The notes under the pieces: model-generated
The model's database searches: none
Seen by the model: the letters and a program-made list of their open reading frames with translations, nothing else
Told to the model about the DNA's origin: nothing
In this document: piece by piece, positions 23,986-35,850 of the stretch
How the letters are laid out: each line of letters begins with the position of its first letter
Position numbering within the stretch: position 1 is the stretch's first letter
Source: Pyrus communis
Taxonomy: Eukaryota; Streptophyta; Magnoliopsida; Rosales; Rosaceae
DNA: 64,000 nucleotides
Assembly (NCBI RefSeq): GCF_963583255.1
Contig: NC_084805.1
Coordinates: 3,117,060-3,181,059 of the forward strand
Reading direction: 5' to 3'
Position numbers and translations under genes: made by a program

Positions 23986-25249
23986 GGTTTTTTTTTTTAT
24001 CACAACTAGTTTCTGAAATTGACTCACCCTATCAAGATAGGCTCGAAATTAAAAATCAATAAATGTAGTCCCTGAAAATGAGTGTCACAAATCAATATGA
24101 TCCTTCTGTTACAATTTCGTCAAAATTTCTATTATTTGCTGATGTGGCACATAACTGGGTCTCACATGCTCCGCCTAGCCGCCTAACACCGCCAAACCCG
24201 CCTAGGGCTGCCTAGAGCCTAGCCGATTTTTCCACCCGATTTGGAAGAAAATGCCTCGGGTCTTTTAGAACACTGACCACTACAACTGCACCCCACCCCA
24301 CCCCGCACTGTCGTACATGTAACCACAGTGGACAATACCATTGTAGGTGTCTGTTTAGTCGAGCTGGTACCAGGTATTGATGACGTCGACAGATTGAAGA
24401 CATGCGGCCTCCATTGTATTGCCGAGCCCGCTCGATAGCGCCTTCACGTAATACGAAATGGGCGGCTTTTTGGGCAACGATGGTGGTCTTGTCGGATTGG
24501 GATTTTCGTCCATGTTTTTTGGGAATTCGATTCCAAATTTCAAACTGAATTTGGAAAATCGAAATTTGGGTTCTGTGAAGGAGGAGAAGAGAATGAGAAA
24601 TTGGTCTCAATGTGAATTAGCAGGCATAAGGAGAATAATTAGGGGGTAATTATTTAGTAGTTAAGTAAGTGGATTGGAATGATGCATGTTATAAATGTGT
24701 TATGTAGAATGAATCTTTTGCTTGGAGACTTTTTTTTGGTCCATCACCTGGAGATGTTATTTTACCAAATTCAGGTGGCCTCTGCATGTTTCTAGATCTG
24801 ATGGGTCATCTGTTTGGCAGTGGTTACATGTGCAACGGGGTGGGGTGGGGACTGTAATGGTTTGCTCCGGTGGAAGGTGAAGAAGAAGATAAACAATACA
24901 TCATCTTCTTTTTTTCCATTTTTATTTTTTGAGTTTTTAATTATATAAAACTTTAAAAATTTTATTATTATTTAAACATTTTTAATCCATATAATAATAT
25001 TTAATTAGACTAGTGGGACCACTTATGTGTTGAATTTAAACATTTTGAATCCATATAGTAATATTTAATTAGACTAATGGGTTAGTTACGTGTCACCTCA
25101 GCACATAATAGAAATTTTGACGGAATTGTAATGAAAGAACTAATTGATTTGAGGCATCCCTTTTTAAGGACTACATTGATTGATTTTCAATTTCAGAGAT
25201 CATATTGATGAGGTTGATTAATTTCAAAGACCATTTATAATATAAACCC
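23986..25249. mobile_element. Pack-MULE with long inverted ends
   Basis: About 1.26 kb. The two arms (roughly 23986-24175 and 25065-25249) are inverted matches of about 180 bp, sharing TGTAGTCC, AATCAAT and CCGTCAAAATTTCTATTAT on reading inward. A 9-bp target duplication with one mismatch flanks it (TAACTAAAA 23977-23985, TAATTAAAA 25250-25258). The interior carries a fragment of a mitochondrial carrier gene, making this a Pack-MULE. No transposase is present. Confidence 0.85.
24305..24543 (-). pseudogene. Captured mitochondrial succinate-fumarate carrier fragment
   Basis: The minus frame encodes an N-terminal extension, then PPISYYVKALSSGLGNTMEA, CLQSVDVINTW and, past a stop, TYNGIVHCG. This resembles the first transmembrane helix and carrier signature of plant mitochondrial succinate-fumarate transporters (signature usually QPIDVIKTR). 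Here Pro, Lys and Arg of the PxDxxK/R motif are replaced (S, N, W) and a stop follows QLD, so it is non-functional. Only the gene's 5' end was captured and about 60-80 codons are recognisable. Assignment is from memory of the family and should be checked by protein search. Confidence 0.72.
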
Positions 25250-25480
25250 TAATTAAAATTAACATGTTTGAACAAAAAGTATTAAATTAAAAAATAAACT
25301 TACTGAGAGATCTATCATTAGGGCGTGCTTCACATTGGGGAAGATGTACACCCATTTATGGATAGCCATAGGGCACTTTATCGAATCAGCTGGCCTTCGG
25401 GGGAGGCTAGCAACATGACTAGCAGAAAATTGACTGACCCAATACCCGGTCAACTTGAAGATAGGTTGACGTCAGCCATG
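25250..25480. other. Spacer between MULE and PIF/Harbinger derivative
   Basis: No gene seen. A minus frame at 25259-25453 has no recognisable motif. Confidence 0.4.
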
Positions 25481-25911
25481 TGAATTAAATTTTTTTTTGC
25501 AGCTGGCGCGTGGGAAACACTTGTGTATGGGATCACATACCGGACAACGCAGAGAAGAGCAGGGCCTCGTTACAGGCTCACTAAGTGACGCGGAATGATG
25601 GGCCACGCGGCGTGTCCGTGGCCGTTGGATTTCCAATGGTAAAAAATTTTTGAAATTTAAACTCAATGGCTAGTGACATAGAAAAATCTAGATTGTTCGA
25701 TTTTCAAATCAATGGTCCAGGTTTTTCGGCCAGATAATTAAAATAAAAAAATGTCAGAATTCTTACTGTTGGCCATATGTCCAATTTTTGGCTGTTGGAT
25801 TTCAATTTTTTGAAATCCAACGGTCCAGATTAATTAACTTAATAAAAATTGTTAAAAATTATAAAAAAAAATGCATAAAAAATAAAATGAAAAGTTACTT
25901 TTTTTTTTCCC

Positions 25912-25918
25912 TATAAAT
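25912..25918 (+). promoter_or_regulatory. TATA box of PIF ORF1 relic
   Basis: TATAAAT lies about 95 bp ahead of the ORF1 ATG at 26008, after an A/T-rich leader. It marks the former promoter of the ORF1 gene. Confidence 0.45.
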
Positions 25919-26007
25919 ACCTAACCATCATCTTCCACATTACACCACATTTCAATATTTTCAATACTTTCAACCACAGTTTTTCGTGTACTTTTATGTG
26001 CAAAAAA

Positions 26008-26820
26008 ATGGCTAATTGGACGGTCGTCGAAGATATTATGTTGTGTGAATGTTGGGTTTAAGCTACTCACGACCCGATTACAAGTAATGAGATGCAGTTG
26101 CAAGAAGTTTGGAATATGGTTAATACCTTGTTTTGCGAGAAGCTTGGCGCCACAAGAACGAATCAAGGTCTTCAAGATCGTTTGGAAAAACCTCAACCAA
26201 TCACTAGGAATGTTGGAATGTTGTCAAAGATTGTCCTAGATACAAAAATTGTGCGAACGGTCCAAAAGTTATCATGCACGGCATCCCTCTACACTCTTTG
26301 CCAGAAGCGGGCTCACACCAACAGGAATGTGACTCATTTGAAGTGCTGGAATGGATGCCTGAAGGAGTGGCAGAGTCAACTCATTAGTCCTTAAGGCCTC
26401 AAAATAGAAAGGCTGCAAAGAAAAAAAGGAGTTCTTCCAAGAGTGAGTATACAAAATATATGGAGGAACTTCCTCGCTAAGGTGAACTAAACTTGGCGCG
26501 GGACACAGCTAGAGATGAGGTAAAAGCTACAACTATGCAGGCAATCTTAGCAAGTGCTGAGAGACGTGATACGGCTAATGAGAGATAAAGAGAACTACTT
26601 AATCAAGAAAGGGAGATGCTTAGAGAAGAAATGATGGCTAACCAAGGTCGTGACACATGAACAAACCTCTAGAAGGAATGTCTTCGAATTCTAAAATATT
26701 TTTGGACATCAGAAAAAGAGGACATGGTGCAAAGAAGACGTGCAAGAAAGGAGGGAACAAGTGGAGGGGTCCTGGCTACACATATCCTAGCTACACAGAC
26801 TTTAGGTAATTTCTTATTTA
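26008..26820 (+). pseudogene. PIF/Harbinger ORF1 (Myb/SANT-like, often misnamed GST T3-like)
   Basis: Starts MANWTVVEDIMLCECWV and, after a stop, continues ATHDPITSNEMQLQEVWNMV and QDRLEKPQPI, the trihelix/Myb-like DNA-binding part of ORF1 proteins from plant PIF/Harbinger elements (often annotated glutathione S-transferase T3-like). The downstream charged region (about 26400-26660) keeps its character but with many stops and frame changes. ORF1 normally helps the transposase reach the nucleus and DNA. This copy is dead. Confidence 0.75.
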
Positions 26821-26955
26821 TTTTTAGTACTTTATGTAATTCTTCATTATAAACACTTCATATGCACCACCCTCAAGATTGAACAATTCTTCATGTTCCT
26901 CAACAATTTTTTCTCTTGCTCATCAATTTCATACAATCTCCTTGAAGAAATATTG
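26815..26955 (-). pseudogene. PIF/Harbinger transposase N-terminus remnant
   Basis: The minus strand matches the leader and first roughly 35 codons of the transposase at 62004 (TCTTGAGTTCTTACAAT, then TCTTCAAGGAGA). The start ATG has become ATA. Homology stops after about 140 bp, so nearly the whole transposase was deleted. Confidence 0.7.
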
Positions 26956-27073
26956 TAAGAACTCAAGATTTATAAACTATGAAGGATTCTAAGCTAGTTT
27001 GGGTTTGGTGTATGAATTAGGATGGATGTAGGGTTTATATGGGCAAAAGAAAAAGATGAAGTTGTAGATAATG

Positions 27074-27365
27074 TCATGTGACACAACATGACCAGTTGAA
27101 AATCTTCTCGAAATCTATCCCATGTGACACAACATGACCAGTTGAAAATCTTATCGAAATCTATCCTAATGGATTCTAAACATAGTGACACATGATGTGA
27201 CAGGATTGGTTCAAAATCTTATCGAAAATATATTCATAAAATTCTTACAAAATCATGACATGTGGCACTACGGAATTGGTTAAAATTCTACATTAAAATC
27301 TATCCACAAAAATTGTACTTTCAAATAATAACACGTGGCGTGACAAAATTGATTAAAAATCCTAT
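27074..27365. repeat. Subterminal repeat array of the PIF element
   Basis: Two near-identical 47-bp direct units (27074 and 27121; CATGTGACACAACATGACC) are followed by more diverged units (about 27187, 27257, 27329) sharing TGACA...TGTGRCA...ATTGGTTAAAA and ATCTTATCGAAA. In reverse they resemble the CCACGTGTCA / GATTTTCAACCAATC units at 61560-61870. Confidence 0.75.
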
Positions 27366-27400
27366 CCGAAAATAAAAATAAATTATTTTTCTATTATTTT

Positions 27401-28769
27401 ATAAATAAAAAAATTAATAATATTTTAATACGAATTGACTAGGCAATTCAGTTTAAGGATGAAGATGCACTTGAGTAGTTACCATTCATTGCATTCAATT
27501 ACTATTCCTTTGGGTGGATTGAATTAACTCTTGACTAGGGGGTTTTTTAGTACGGAGTTGCTCTGATACGTACTAAAAAATTACAAACATAAAAAATTTA
27601 TCGTCACCTCGTAACGCATTCCCCTTCACATCCGCCCGCACCATCCGTCCCCTTCCCTAACTTAGCCGTACCACCCGTCTTCAATGACATCCTAATTCCA
27701 TACCATCACAATCTCTCCAATTTTTTTACAATGAAGAACACATTGACAATATTATAAGAAATATATAATATATATATATATATATACACATATAACAAAT
27801 TCACAATATAAATTAAGAACAAACATTTTAATTCCAAATTTAACAACTTCAAAATGTGATACCTTTGTGGAATGGTAACAGATGGAGAGATTTGAGAAAA
27901 GATGGAGAGATCTGGGAAGAAATGGAGAGAGTGAGAGTGAATTTGCACCTGAAAACCAACGAATTGCAGAAACGAAGAGCTCTCGGCCTAATATAAGGGA
28001 AGAAAACTTTACCGAAACCTTTTGAACCAATCCGTACTCTATGCAACTTTAATTCTAATGATTGCGATCTCGTACTATATTCAAACAAGTTTGATGTTTG
28101 GATCGTCAAAACTAAATTTTTGGAGTTTGAATCCTCATAATGCAATCGATTTAACCAACACTGGTGTTTTCATCCTTAGCTCTAATAGGTGTAATGTATC
28201 ATTTTGTTGTAATCACTATTATAAGTATTTTAAATTCATGATCGGGTCCATTATTATAGGATCGGTAAGCGTAGTTGTAAAAAAAAACACAAAAAAAAAA
28301 AAAAAAAATCGGAAATTAAATGACCATCAAATATTAAATTTTAGTTTCTAATCATTGAAGGGATTCGTCATGCTATCTAATGTTTATTTTTAGTGTATAG
28401 AATCTCACAGTATCTGCTAACTATATTAAAGGTTCAACTGTCGAACTTAATTTCCCCGACTCAGGAAATTGTCCACAAAGTGAATGTGTCAAATATGCCA
28501 ATATATTTGCCTGATGGAATTATTAACTCTTGCCCGACGAATACCCTATACTCTAAACCCTAAACCCTAAGGACACTTCAAACGGACGTTCCACCGGGCA
28601 AGAAATCTTTACATACAGAGTACTTTCCGTTTCCGTTGTGCAATGTCTAATATTTTTTTAATATTATATTAATTTTTATGCAATGAGGAGTGAGGCTAAT
28701 TCTTGTCCTTCGTAGACAATAATCTTAAATCGCTTGGTAAATAATATTAACAAATTAATGTAGTGACAA
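27401..28769. other. No recognisable gene; TA microsatellite
   Basis: Overlapping minus frames at 27706-28145 have no domain I recognise. A (TA)n run lies near 27768-27785 and telomere-like CCCTAAACCCTAA at about 28556-28570, too short to be telomeric DNA. The left end of the CACTA element should be in or beyond this stretch but I could not find it. Confidence 0.4.
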
Positions 28770-30572
28770 GATTATTTCTCAATTGGATATATCCAACAAT
28801 TATGCACCGGCCTAACAAACTTCACCTTATATGGCAAATGTATCTTTAGGTGCCCCATACTCATGAAAAATTCTAATGGATATATTTTCTCTAGCTGACA
28901 TATAGGATGCACAATATCTTCTTTCATATCATCTATTTATGACCTGCGCAACGTTTTACAACATAGTTGTTGAAAGAACCGACACAAATAAATTATCGTC
29001 TCAACAACCTTGAAGTCCAAGTACGGTCGAATATCAATCGGAAGTAGCCGTTGGAGGAAGGCATGACAACCATGACTCTTCAAACCTGACAGTGTCCTAG
29101 TGTCCATTTTAACATGTCTTGCTATATTGTTAGCGTACCCGTCTAGAAATTTCACACCTTGCAGCCACTTTAAGGACACATTTTTGCCAATCAGCCTGAA
29201 AGTAAAATTGGGGTTCTTTTTCTTATATTTACCATTTTCCAATGTAGGCCACATGTTAGAACTTATCCCACTGCTTGCATACTAATACGAGTCTTCATGG
29301 TGTCCTTCGGTTTTCCCTCGATAGGCAGAGCCATTCCTACCACATTATTGCATACATTCTTCTCAATATATATATGATTAGCAATGTGCTTGCTTTTCAA
29401 TTTCAACCAGTATTTCAAGTTAAAGAATATACTCTTTTTTGTACAATTAAGATGTTCCACTGGTCTTGAGCCTTCCTCAAATTGGAGTGTATTCAACTTG
29501 ACCAACATCTCATCTCCGGATGATTCTTTTGGTCTAGTTCATACTTTGTTGTCCCATCAAATGTTTCAGGCTTGTCACACCACTCTTGATTTCAGATGAG
29601 CCATCTTCGATGACCCAAGTAGCATACATTTCCAACATGTCAAAAAGACGATGTGTCATCATCGCATGTTAGGCATATGCCATAAACCCTTTTGTGTTCC
29701 AGGCTGATAACACATCATAAGCTAGGAAACCATTAATTGTCCACATAACTGTGGCTCTCAAAATGAACATTTTCCCCATAGACCTATCGTACATTTGTAC
29801 ATTGTCCATAATTCTATCAACTCATCAATCACCGGCTGCAAATATACATCAATGGAATCGCCTGGTGATTTTGGCCTAGGTATTCAAAGACTCTTGACTA
29901 TAAATTCTTTCTCCATGTACCTTTAGGCGAAAATTACCCAACTAATTGAAACTGTCAGAAGCAAGTCCTAGTCTGACATATCTTGGCACTGCAGCAAAAT
30001 CGAGGTAGATCTTATCTCATTCTTTCCATGCTTCGCCGTTAGCCAAATGTCACAATGTATCACCATTAACTAGTTCCTTCTTATGCCACCTTATATGAGG
30101 TGCAGTATGGGTCGACATCTACAATCTCTACAATCTTGTTGTAAGGAAAAATAATACAACACCTTATTCAAGATAGAATTGTTCGTGCATGCATGGATCT
30201 TGGTACATTTATCTAACTTCTCGAACTCACAGTAAAACAAAACAGAATTGTTCAATGCATGCATGGATCTTGTCATATGCTAACCCAAAATCTTTCAAGA
30301 TCTTACTTGACCCAGAATCATTTACAGGCAATGCATTTGGTTTCAAAACCATACGTTTAAAAATCTCCATCATTATATTGTAATTCTGATTGGTCATATT
30401 GCACTGTATTTTTATGTGAACCAACTCAACAACGGTTGTTAGGACAGAAAAATATTCACAACCGGGGTCATCCAAACACAACTATTACATTTCACGCAAG
30501 GACACCTAATACGATTCACAACAATGACATGGTTGCTTGCAAATTGAATAAAATTGTTGATCTCATCCAGAT
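28770..30572 (-). pseudogene. CACTA transposase TNP2 type, degenerate
   Basis: From high to low coordinates: a transposase-associated zinc-binding region (YLDEINNFIQFASNHV, RIRCPCVKC), the segment with LKDFGLAYDKIHAC (30227-30481), the transposase core with CYLGHRRW and GDEMLVKLNTLQFEEG (29500-29640), FFNLKYW and IYIEKNVCNNVVGMAL (29263-29508), then DUF4218 with LKSHGCHAFLQRLLPIDIR (28937-29254) and LEKIYPLEFF...HLKIHLPYK (28790-28920). Stops and frameshifts occur throughout. The N-terminus is cut off by the junction with the LTR at 30573. Confidence 0.88.
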
Positions 30573-31889
30573 ATTGACAAGGTATTCATCACTATGAAAT
30601 GCATGAGACTCATACCAAGGATTTACTTAACGCGATTGTGACTAGCAACCTCCACTACTCGTGAATATAAGTGAATAACTGTTACGTGAAACTCCCTTAT
30701 ACTCTAGCATCAAATTCATGCATGCAAATTAAGTGTTAACCCACAACCTACATACATAAACCAATTTTAATAACTTAGATAAGCAAATCACATTCATGCC
30801 TTAAGAAATAATAACCGGACGTAATCAATTCATATAAAACATATAATCATGGCTTCGAATTCACCTCCAACTAAAAAGAAATTAGTTCCTCATGTTCGTA
30901 AAACGAAGATAATTAAATTTAAACATTGAACTAAGACTAAGGATAGAATACACCTAGAAACGCTCCACACTCCAATGGCAGATTTCGAACCCTCCTTGGA
31001 TGGCAGATTGCACAAGTCTTCTTCTCATTCCTTCCTTGCTTGCGGCACTAGGGTGGTGTAGGGTGAATTGTGGTGTTTGATGGCTGAAAGTATGAATGAA
31101 TGAATGAGTGAATGGATGATTTAAAGGGTGCGGCATAGGGCTGTATATATAGGCTAATTATGCACACTTAGTGAAGGACAAGGATTGCACAATCCCATGG
31201 AAAAAGGGTTAAGTCTTTGTAGAAACCAAAAGGGAATGGGATAGGTAATTTTCGCCAGAAATTAAGGGCTTCTGGAAACTAGGTATTTTTTGGCAGAATT
31301 TAGACTTCTAGAAGGGATAAAGGGCAGATTTCTGGACCTAAATGGATAAGGACTCATGGCATAGGTGTAGGAAAGGGATTACAACTCCTAAACCTCCAAG
31401 GAATGGCCTATATGTGGCATACAAAGGGTTTATGCTTCTAGAATCTGAGTTTAAGTGTTTAAATGCATAACTAATCCCTCATAAATAGCTATATTTAAGG
31501 CACAACCTGATTTGGATAGGATAAGAGATGATAATGTTAGAGTTAGGAAAGGATAAGGTTGGTTAGGATAGGATAAGATAAGGTTGGATAAGGTTCCTTA
31601 TTTCTTGCTATTTCCTTATCTTCTTTGCATTTGGACTCCTTTCTCTAGATTTTTAGCCTTTCCTAGCCCTTCTTGACTTCAATTTCGTCCATCCTCTTTG
31701 CTCCATGGTTAAGCTATCCAATCCATGCCCAAAACTGCTCCATTTAGCTTCAAAATGCCCTTTCTTGCTCCTTTTGCCATTAGGACCTAAAAACATACGA
31801 AAATAGCTTAAAAGACTAAAATAAATAGTAATTAACTCACTAAATGCAAGGAAACAACATAACTAAGTAGCATAAATATGCTCCTATCA
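30573..31889 (-). repeat. 3' LTR, truncated
   Basis: Matches 36507-37820 with few differences; the last 656 bp of the LTR (equivalent to 35851-36506) are missing, along with the target duplication. The junction cuts into the CACTA transposase N-terminus. A TATATATAG box on minus lies at about 31144-31153. The 60-codon frame at 30954-31136 is inside the LTR and is not a gene. Confidence 0.9.
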
Positions 31890-31903
31890 AATTCCCCCAC
31901 ACT
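31890..31903 (-). promoter_or_regulatory. Polypurine tract of the TR-GAG element
   Basis: On minus GTGTGGGGGAATT directly precedes the 3' LTR start TGATAGG, the expected plus-strand primer site. Confidence 0.8.
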
Positions 31904-34069
31904 TAGCTTTTGCTAGTCCTCGAGCAAAACGAAATAAACAAAACACAATCTAGACCTTCCAACATGTACCTTAGGGAATTCCAATGAACATGACACATTA
32001 AAGAACACCGCATACATAGATTTTAGTTATCCCTACCCTCGAGCATATACTTAACCATAGTTACCACACACTAGCTCCCATTTAATCAATTAAAACATGA
32101 TTTTGAATGTAGTAACATGCCTTAGAGAATCCCCCAATTCCTCACTGGATACACTTTATTTTCACACAGATTTTCTGACTACACTCCCTACACTAGGTAT
32201 ATGTGAGAAGATTGATGTAAATATGTAAACTAATACTCACATATGTCATAACAAAGAAGGCAATTTCCGGAATTTATTAACTTGTGTATGATCTCATGAA
32301 TGGAATGCCACTTCTTAGATGCGAGAACCAGAGATACCATATGCTCAAACCAATTTTAAACTCCATATATTGAAACACATAACAATCAAGATCGAAGTCA
32401 AAGGATTGTAATCGGGCTAAGGTATTGGCTAACAAAGAAAGGTAAGGATAAACAAAAGTTCTTAAAGCAATAGTAAGCAAAGTAATGAAATAAACACTTA
32501 GAATTCACTTTTGAACGCAGAAACCAACTTTAAACATGAAGGGAAGATTCACACATAACTTAGGGTCAAATTCAAACTTTTGGACCCTTTCTTCAACAAT
32601 CAACACTTGTGAGTTCATTCTCACTTATTTTCAACTCTTTTTCTTTCTTTTCTTCAACTTTTTCTTCTTTTTTCTTTCTTTTTAACTTTTTTTTTTTCGT
32701 GCCCCAATCTTTCCTTTGGCACATAAATCATCCATCCCCCTAGATTCCCACGAAAATCCTTCCCCCACACTTGTTTTTCTGCAATTTTTAGATCAAAAGG
32801 AATTCCTTCTAAGTCATGCTTCACTATACTTTAAGAACAAGGGTATGGATAGTCCTATTCTAGGCTAGGTAGGGATAATGTGGGCTAACAAAGGCTCAAA
32901 GGGGTTGACATACAATACATATGCAAAGGGTAAGGCTTTTTGGCTCTAGTTTAACTAAACAACTTCATCTTGTTTTATGTTATGCACTCAATTTTATGCT
33001 TTGAATGAATTGGGCATGAGTTCTAGTATTTGGAACTATAGTGATGAAACGCATTCTAAGTAGAAACCAAGCAAAGAATAATGAGATCATGCAACGACTT
33101 TAGAAAACAAAAAATCAAGATTAATAACTCTCCAAATAAAGTTTAGGCTCAAGTCTCTCAGGGTTGTAGCATTAGTTTGAGTTTCTTCCTTCAAGCATGT
33201 TACAAAAACTGATTTTTTTTTTTTCCTTTGTGATTACATGTGAATTCGTAAATGTCAACTACAACTAAGCATAAACCAAAGAGCATATGAAACTTCCATC
33301 CATGTTCGTAATTTTCTTTAATAGTCATGCAATTAAAAACCAAATCCTCATCATTGTGTTGGAAGGTATCCTAAGACACAAACAAAAACAAAAACAAAAA
33401 CGACTCTAAAAACAACTCTTTTTGGGTTTTCAAAACACTCTTTTTCTGTTTGTTTTTCAAATTTTTGGATTTTCTGTTTTAGACACATAAAAACACTTCA
33501 AAACACTTAAAAATAGTGAAAAACAACTTTAGAAATGATGGGTGATAAAATCCCACGAATTTGCATAAAAAACACTTTCTTTACCCCCCCCCCCCACTTA
33601 AACCAAATATTGTCCTGAATGTTTTAAGCATAGACTCACAAACAAACAACCAAATAACACAACTAACAAACATGACAAACATGGAAAAATAAAAGCAATA
33701 AAGAGTAGGGTTTAGGAACGCAAATCTGGTTGTAGAGCCGGAGATTCCTAGGTCTTCTTTATTTGAACGCATGGGTTGCCTCCCAAGAAGTGCTTGCTTT
33801 AACGTCTTCCAGCCGGACGATCCTTCCTCTTAAGCTTCATTTGGGCCCACGGCATGGAAGCTTGCACCATCCACGACATGCTCTTCAAAGTTCTCATAGT
33901 ATGGCTCAATGAATGAGAGGGGATAGTGATCCTCCCTGATTGTGGTGTTTTGGTTCCTATAGTCCAAGTAGACGCTCCCACCACCTTAAAATCGATTTGG
34001 AACCTGCACCAAAGAAGGTAACAACCTATTTGTTGAAATGGGAATTGGAATTGGGATTGGAGACTTACT
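31904..34069 (-). other. Non-coding 3' part of the TR-GAG element
   Basis: About 2.2 kb between the gag remains and the polypurine tract. It holds T/C-rich and A-rich tracts (32630-32700, 33380-33420), a C run (33587-33596) and several TTCCCCCACACTT-like phrases (about 31890, 32760). No pol domains appear on either strand. Confidence 0.6.
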
Positions 34070-35684
34070 AGGATGTTGTGGCAATGCCCCTAGGACAGCC
34101 ACCATCTTGCCAATTTTATCCTTAGGCACGGCCAGATTGGGTGGTTGTAGGGTAGTGGCGTGCTCCTTGTGCTCCCTTCCAATTCCTTCCTCGATGGTGG
34201 TTCTAGATGCATCCTTCTTGATTGGTGTTGAACGTTCCTACCCTATATTCAAAGCTTCCCTTTGGATTCACAATGGTTCAACTAGGAAGTTTGCCTTGTT
34301 CTCTAACCTGACCAAGGAACTCTGAAATCTGCCCTATTTGCTTCTTTATGTCACTCTTCTCTTTTTCTTGGTTCGCTATTCTATTATTTTGATTTTGTAA
34401 TCTCTGCGATATAGAAGTTAGTAATTGAAAAGTTTGATCATTATCAATTAGCGAACCTGAGTTTTGTTAGGCAGTTTGTGATTGAGGTTGAGATTGTGCA
34501 AATGGCCTTTGATATATCCCAGGGGGTGGCTATCGAATTCCTCCTTGTTGTTGAGGTTGTTGAGGCTCCCTCCACTTGAAATTTGGTTGATCTCTCCATC
34601 CCGGATTGTATGTATTTGAGTATGGATCATTCCTTGGTTGATTTTGACCTTGGTACCCCATGGCATGGGCACTCTCCCATCCTCCATTCTCTATCAATTG
34701 AGGACATTGATCATTGAGATGTCCTTACATAGAGCACACTCCACATATGGCCGCACCTTGCATTTTGGATCATTCAACAACCTGAGACACAAGCATAATG
34801 AGATTAGCTAATTGAGATTGAATTTCAGAAATTGCACTTACCTCATTCATTTGTTGTTGCCGTGGAGGGTCTCTTTGTCCAAGTCCCTCGTATTGTTGTG
34901 CATTCAAGGCTCGATTTGCAATTAGGACCTTGGCAGCCACCGGTGTTTTGTCAACCAAAGCACCTCCCGCTGAAGCATCTAGCATTTGTCTCTCAATTGG
35001 AAGGAGTCCTTCGTAAAAGTATTGAATTAGAAGCTCTTCCTTCATTTGGTGTTGTGGGCAAGATGCAACAAGGGCTTTGAAACACTCATAATATGCTGGG
35101 AAAGACTCCCCTTGGTTTTGTTGAATGCCACTAATTTTCTTTCTATAAAGAATTACTCTTGAAGTTGGAAAAAATTTCTCCAAGAACGCTCGTTGCATAC
35201 TTTCCCAAGAAGTAACAGTTCCGGGCGCCAATTCATATAGCCAATCTTTAGCCTTTTCCAAAAGAGAGAATGGAAAGGCTTTCATCTTCAAAATATTCCC
35301 ATCCACGTTAATGGGTGTCATGCTTGAGCATACAACTTCAAACTCCTTCAAATGCTTGTTTGGATCTTCCATGGACAGCCCATGGTATTTGGGAATATGA
35401 TGCAGCAAGCTTGACTTTAATTCAAACTCATCGGTCTTGTTCGGGGCTGCCCTAGGATATTGAATGCAAATAGGCACGACATTGTCTAACCTTGAGGCCG
35501 AAAGTTCTTTGATTGTTCGATTGTCCACCGCCATGCTTTCTTCTTCTTCAAATTCAGATTCGAACTCTGAACTCGAACTAGGTGGATTAAGTTCTGGTTG
35601 CTTCCTCTTTCTTCTCAAAGTTCGTTCAAAATCGTCGTTAAATTCCAATATGTTTGCACAAATGGGTTGAGAACGACGAGTCAT
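34070..35684 (-). pseudogene. Retrotransposon gag, first 304 codons intact then broken
   Basis: The intact part (35684-34770) carries the Retrotrans_gag domain: a charged N-terminus, then SSLLHHIPKYHGLSMEDPNK, LLEKAKDWLYEL, WESMQRAFLEKFFPTSR and LLIQYFYEGL. After a stop, a zinc-knuckle-like CGVCSM(stop)GHLNDQC, a Gln-rich stretch, then IGQISEFLGQVREQGKLPS and IVNPKG follow with further stops down to about 34070. Such proteins form virus-like particles that package the element RNA. The stops mean this copy probably cannot supply full Gag. Confidence 0.88.
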
Positions 35685-35827
35685 AAACTAGTACCTGAGA
35701 CAAATAACAAAAACAAATCAGTAACCACTTTAAAGGGCACGGCAAACACCACAAAAAGACACAAAAGAAAAGAAAACACACGGCACACTTGACCTTAAGA
35801 GTCACTTTAGATTAGCAATTTTGCTAA

Positions 35828-35845
35828 TCCCCGGCAACGGCGCCA
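35828..35845 (-). promoter_or_regulatory. Primer-binding site for tRNA-Asp
   Basis: The minus strand TGGCGCCGTTGCCGGGGA is an exact complement of the 3' 18 nt of plant tRNA-Asp(GUC), 5 bp from the 5' LTR end. Confidence 0.88.
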
Positions 35846-35850
35846 AAATT

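Larger units (their letters stand above)
25481..27400. mobile_element. PIF/Harbinger deletion derivative with convergent ORFs
   Basis: Contains a plus-strand ORF1 relic (26008-26820) and, on minus, the promoter, leader and first codons of a transposase (26815-27060), so the two genes face each other. Outside the transposase leader lies an array of subterminal repeats (27074-27365) that matches, in reverse, the array at 61560-61870 next to the other PIF element. The element's precise ends were not found. Confidence 0.75.

Noticed and set aside
28553..28572. Telomere-like CCCTAAACCCTAA
   Set aside because: Only about two repeats; no array.
30954..31136. 60-codon minus frame, repeated at 36888-37070
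   Set aside because: Identical position in both LTRs of one retrotransposon; leader sequence without a domain.
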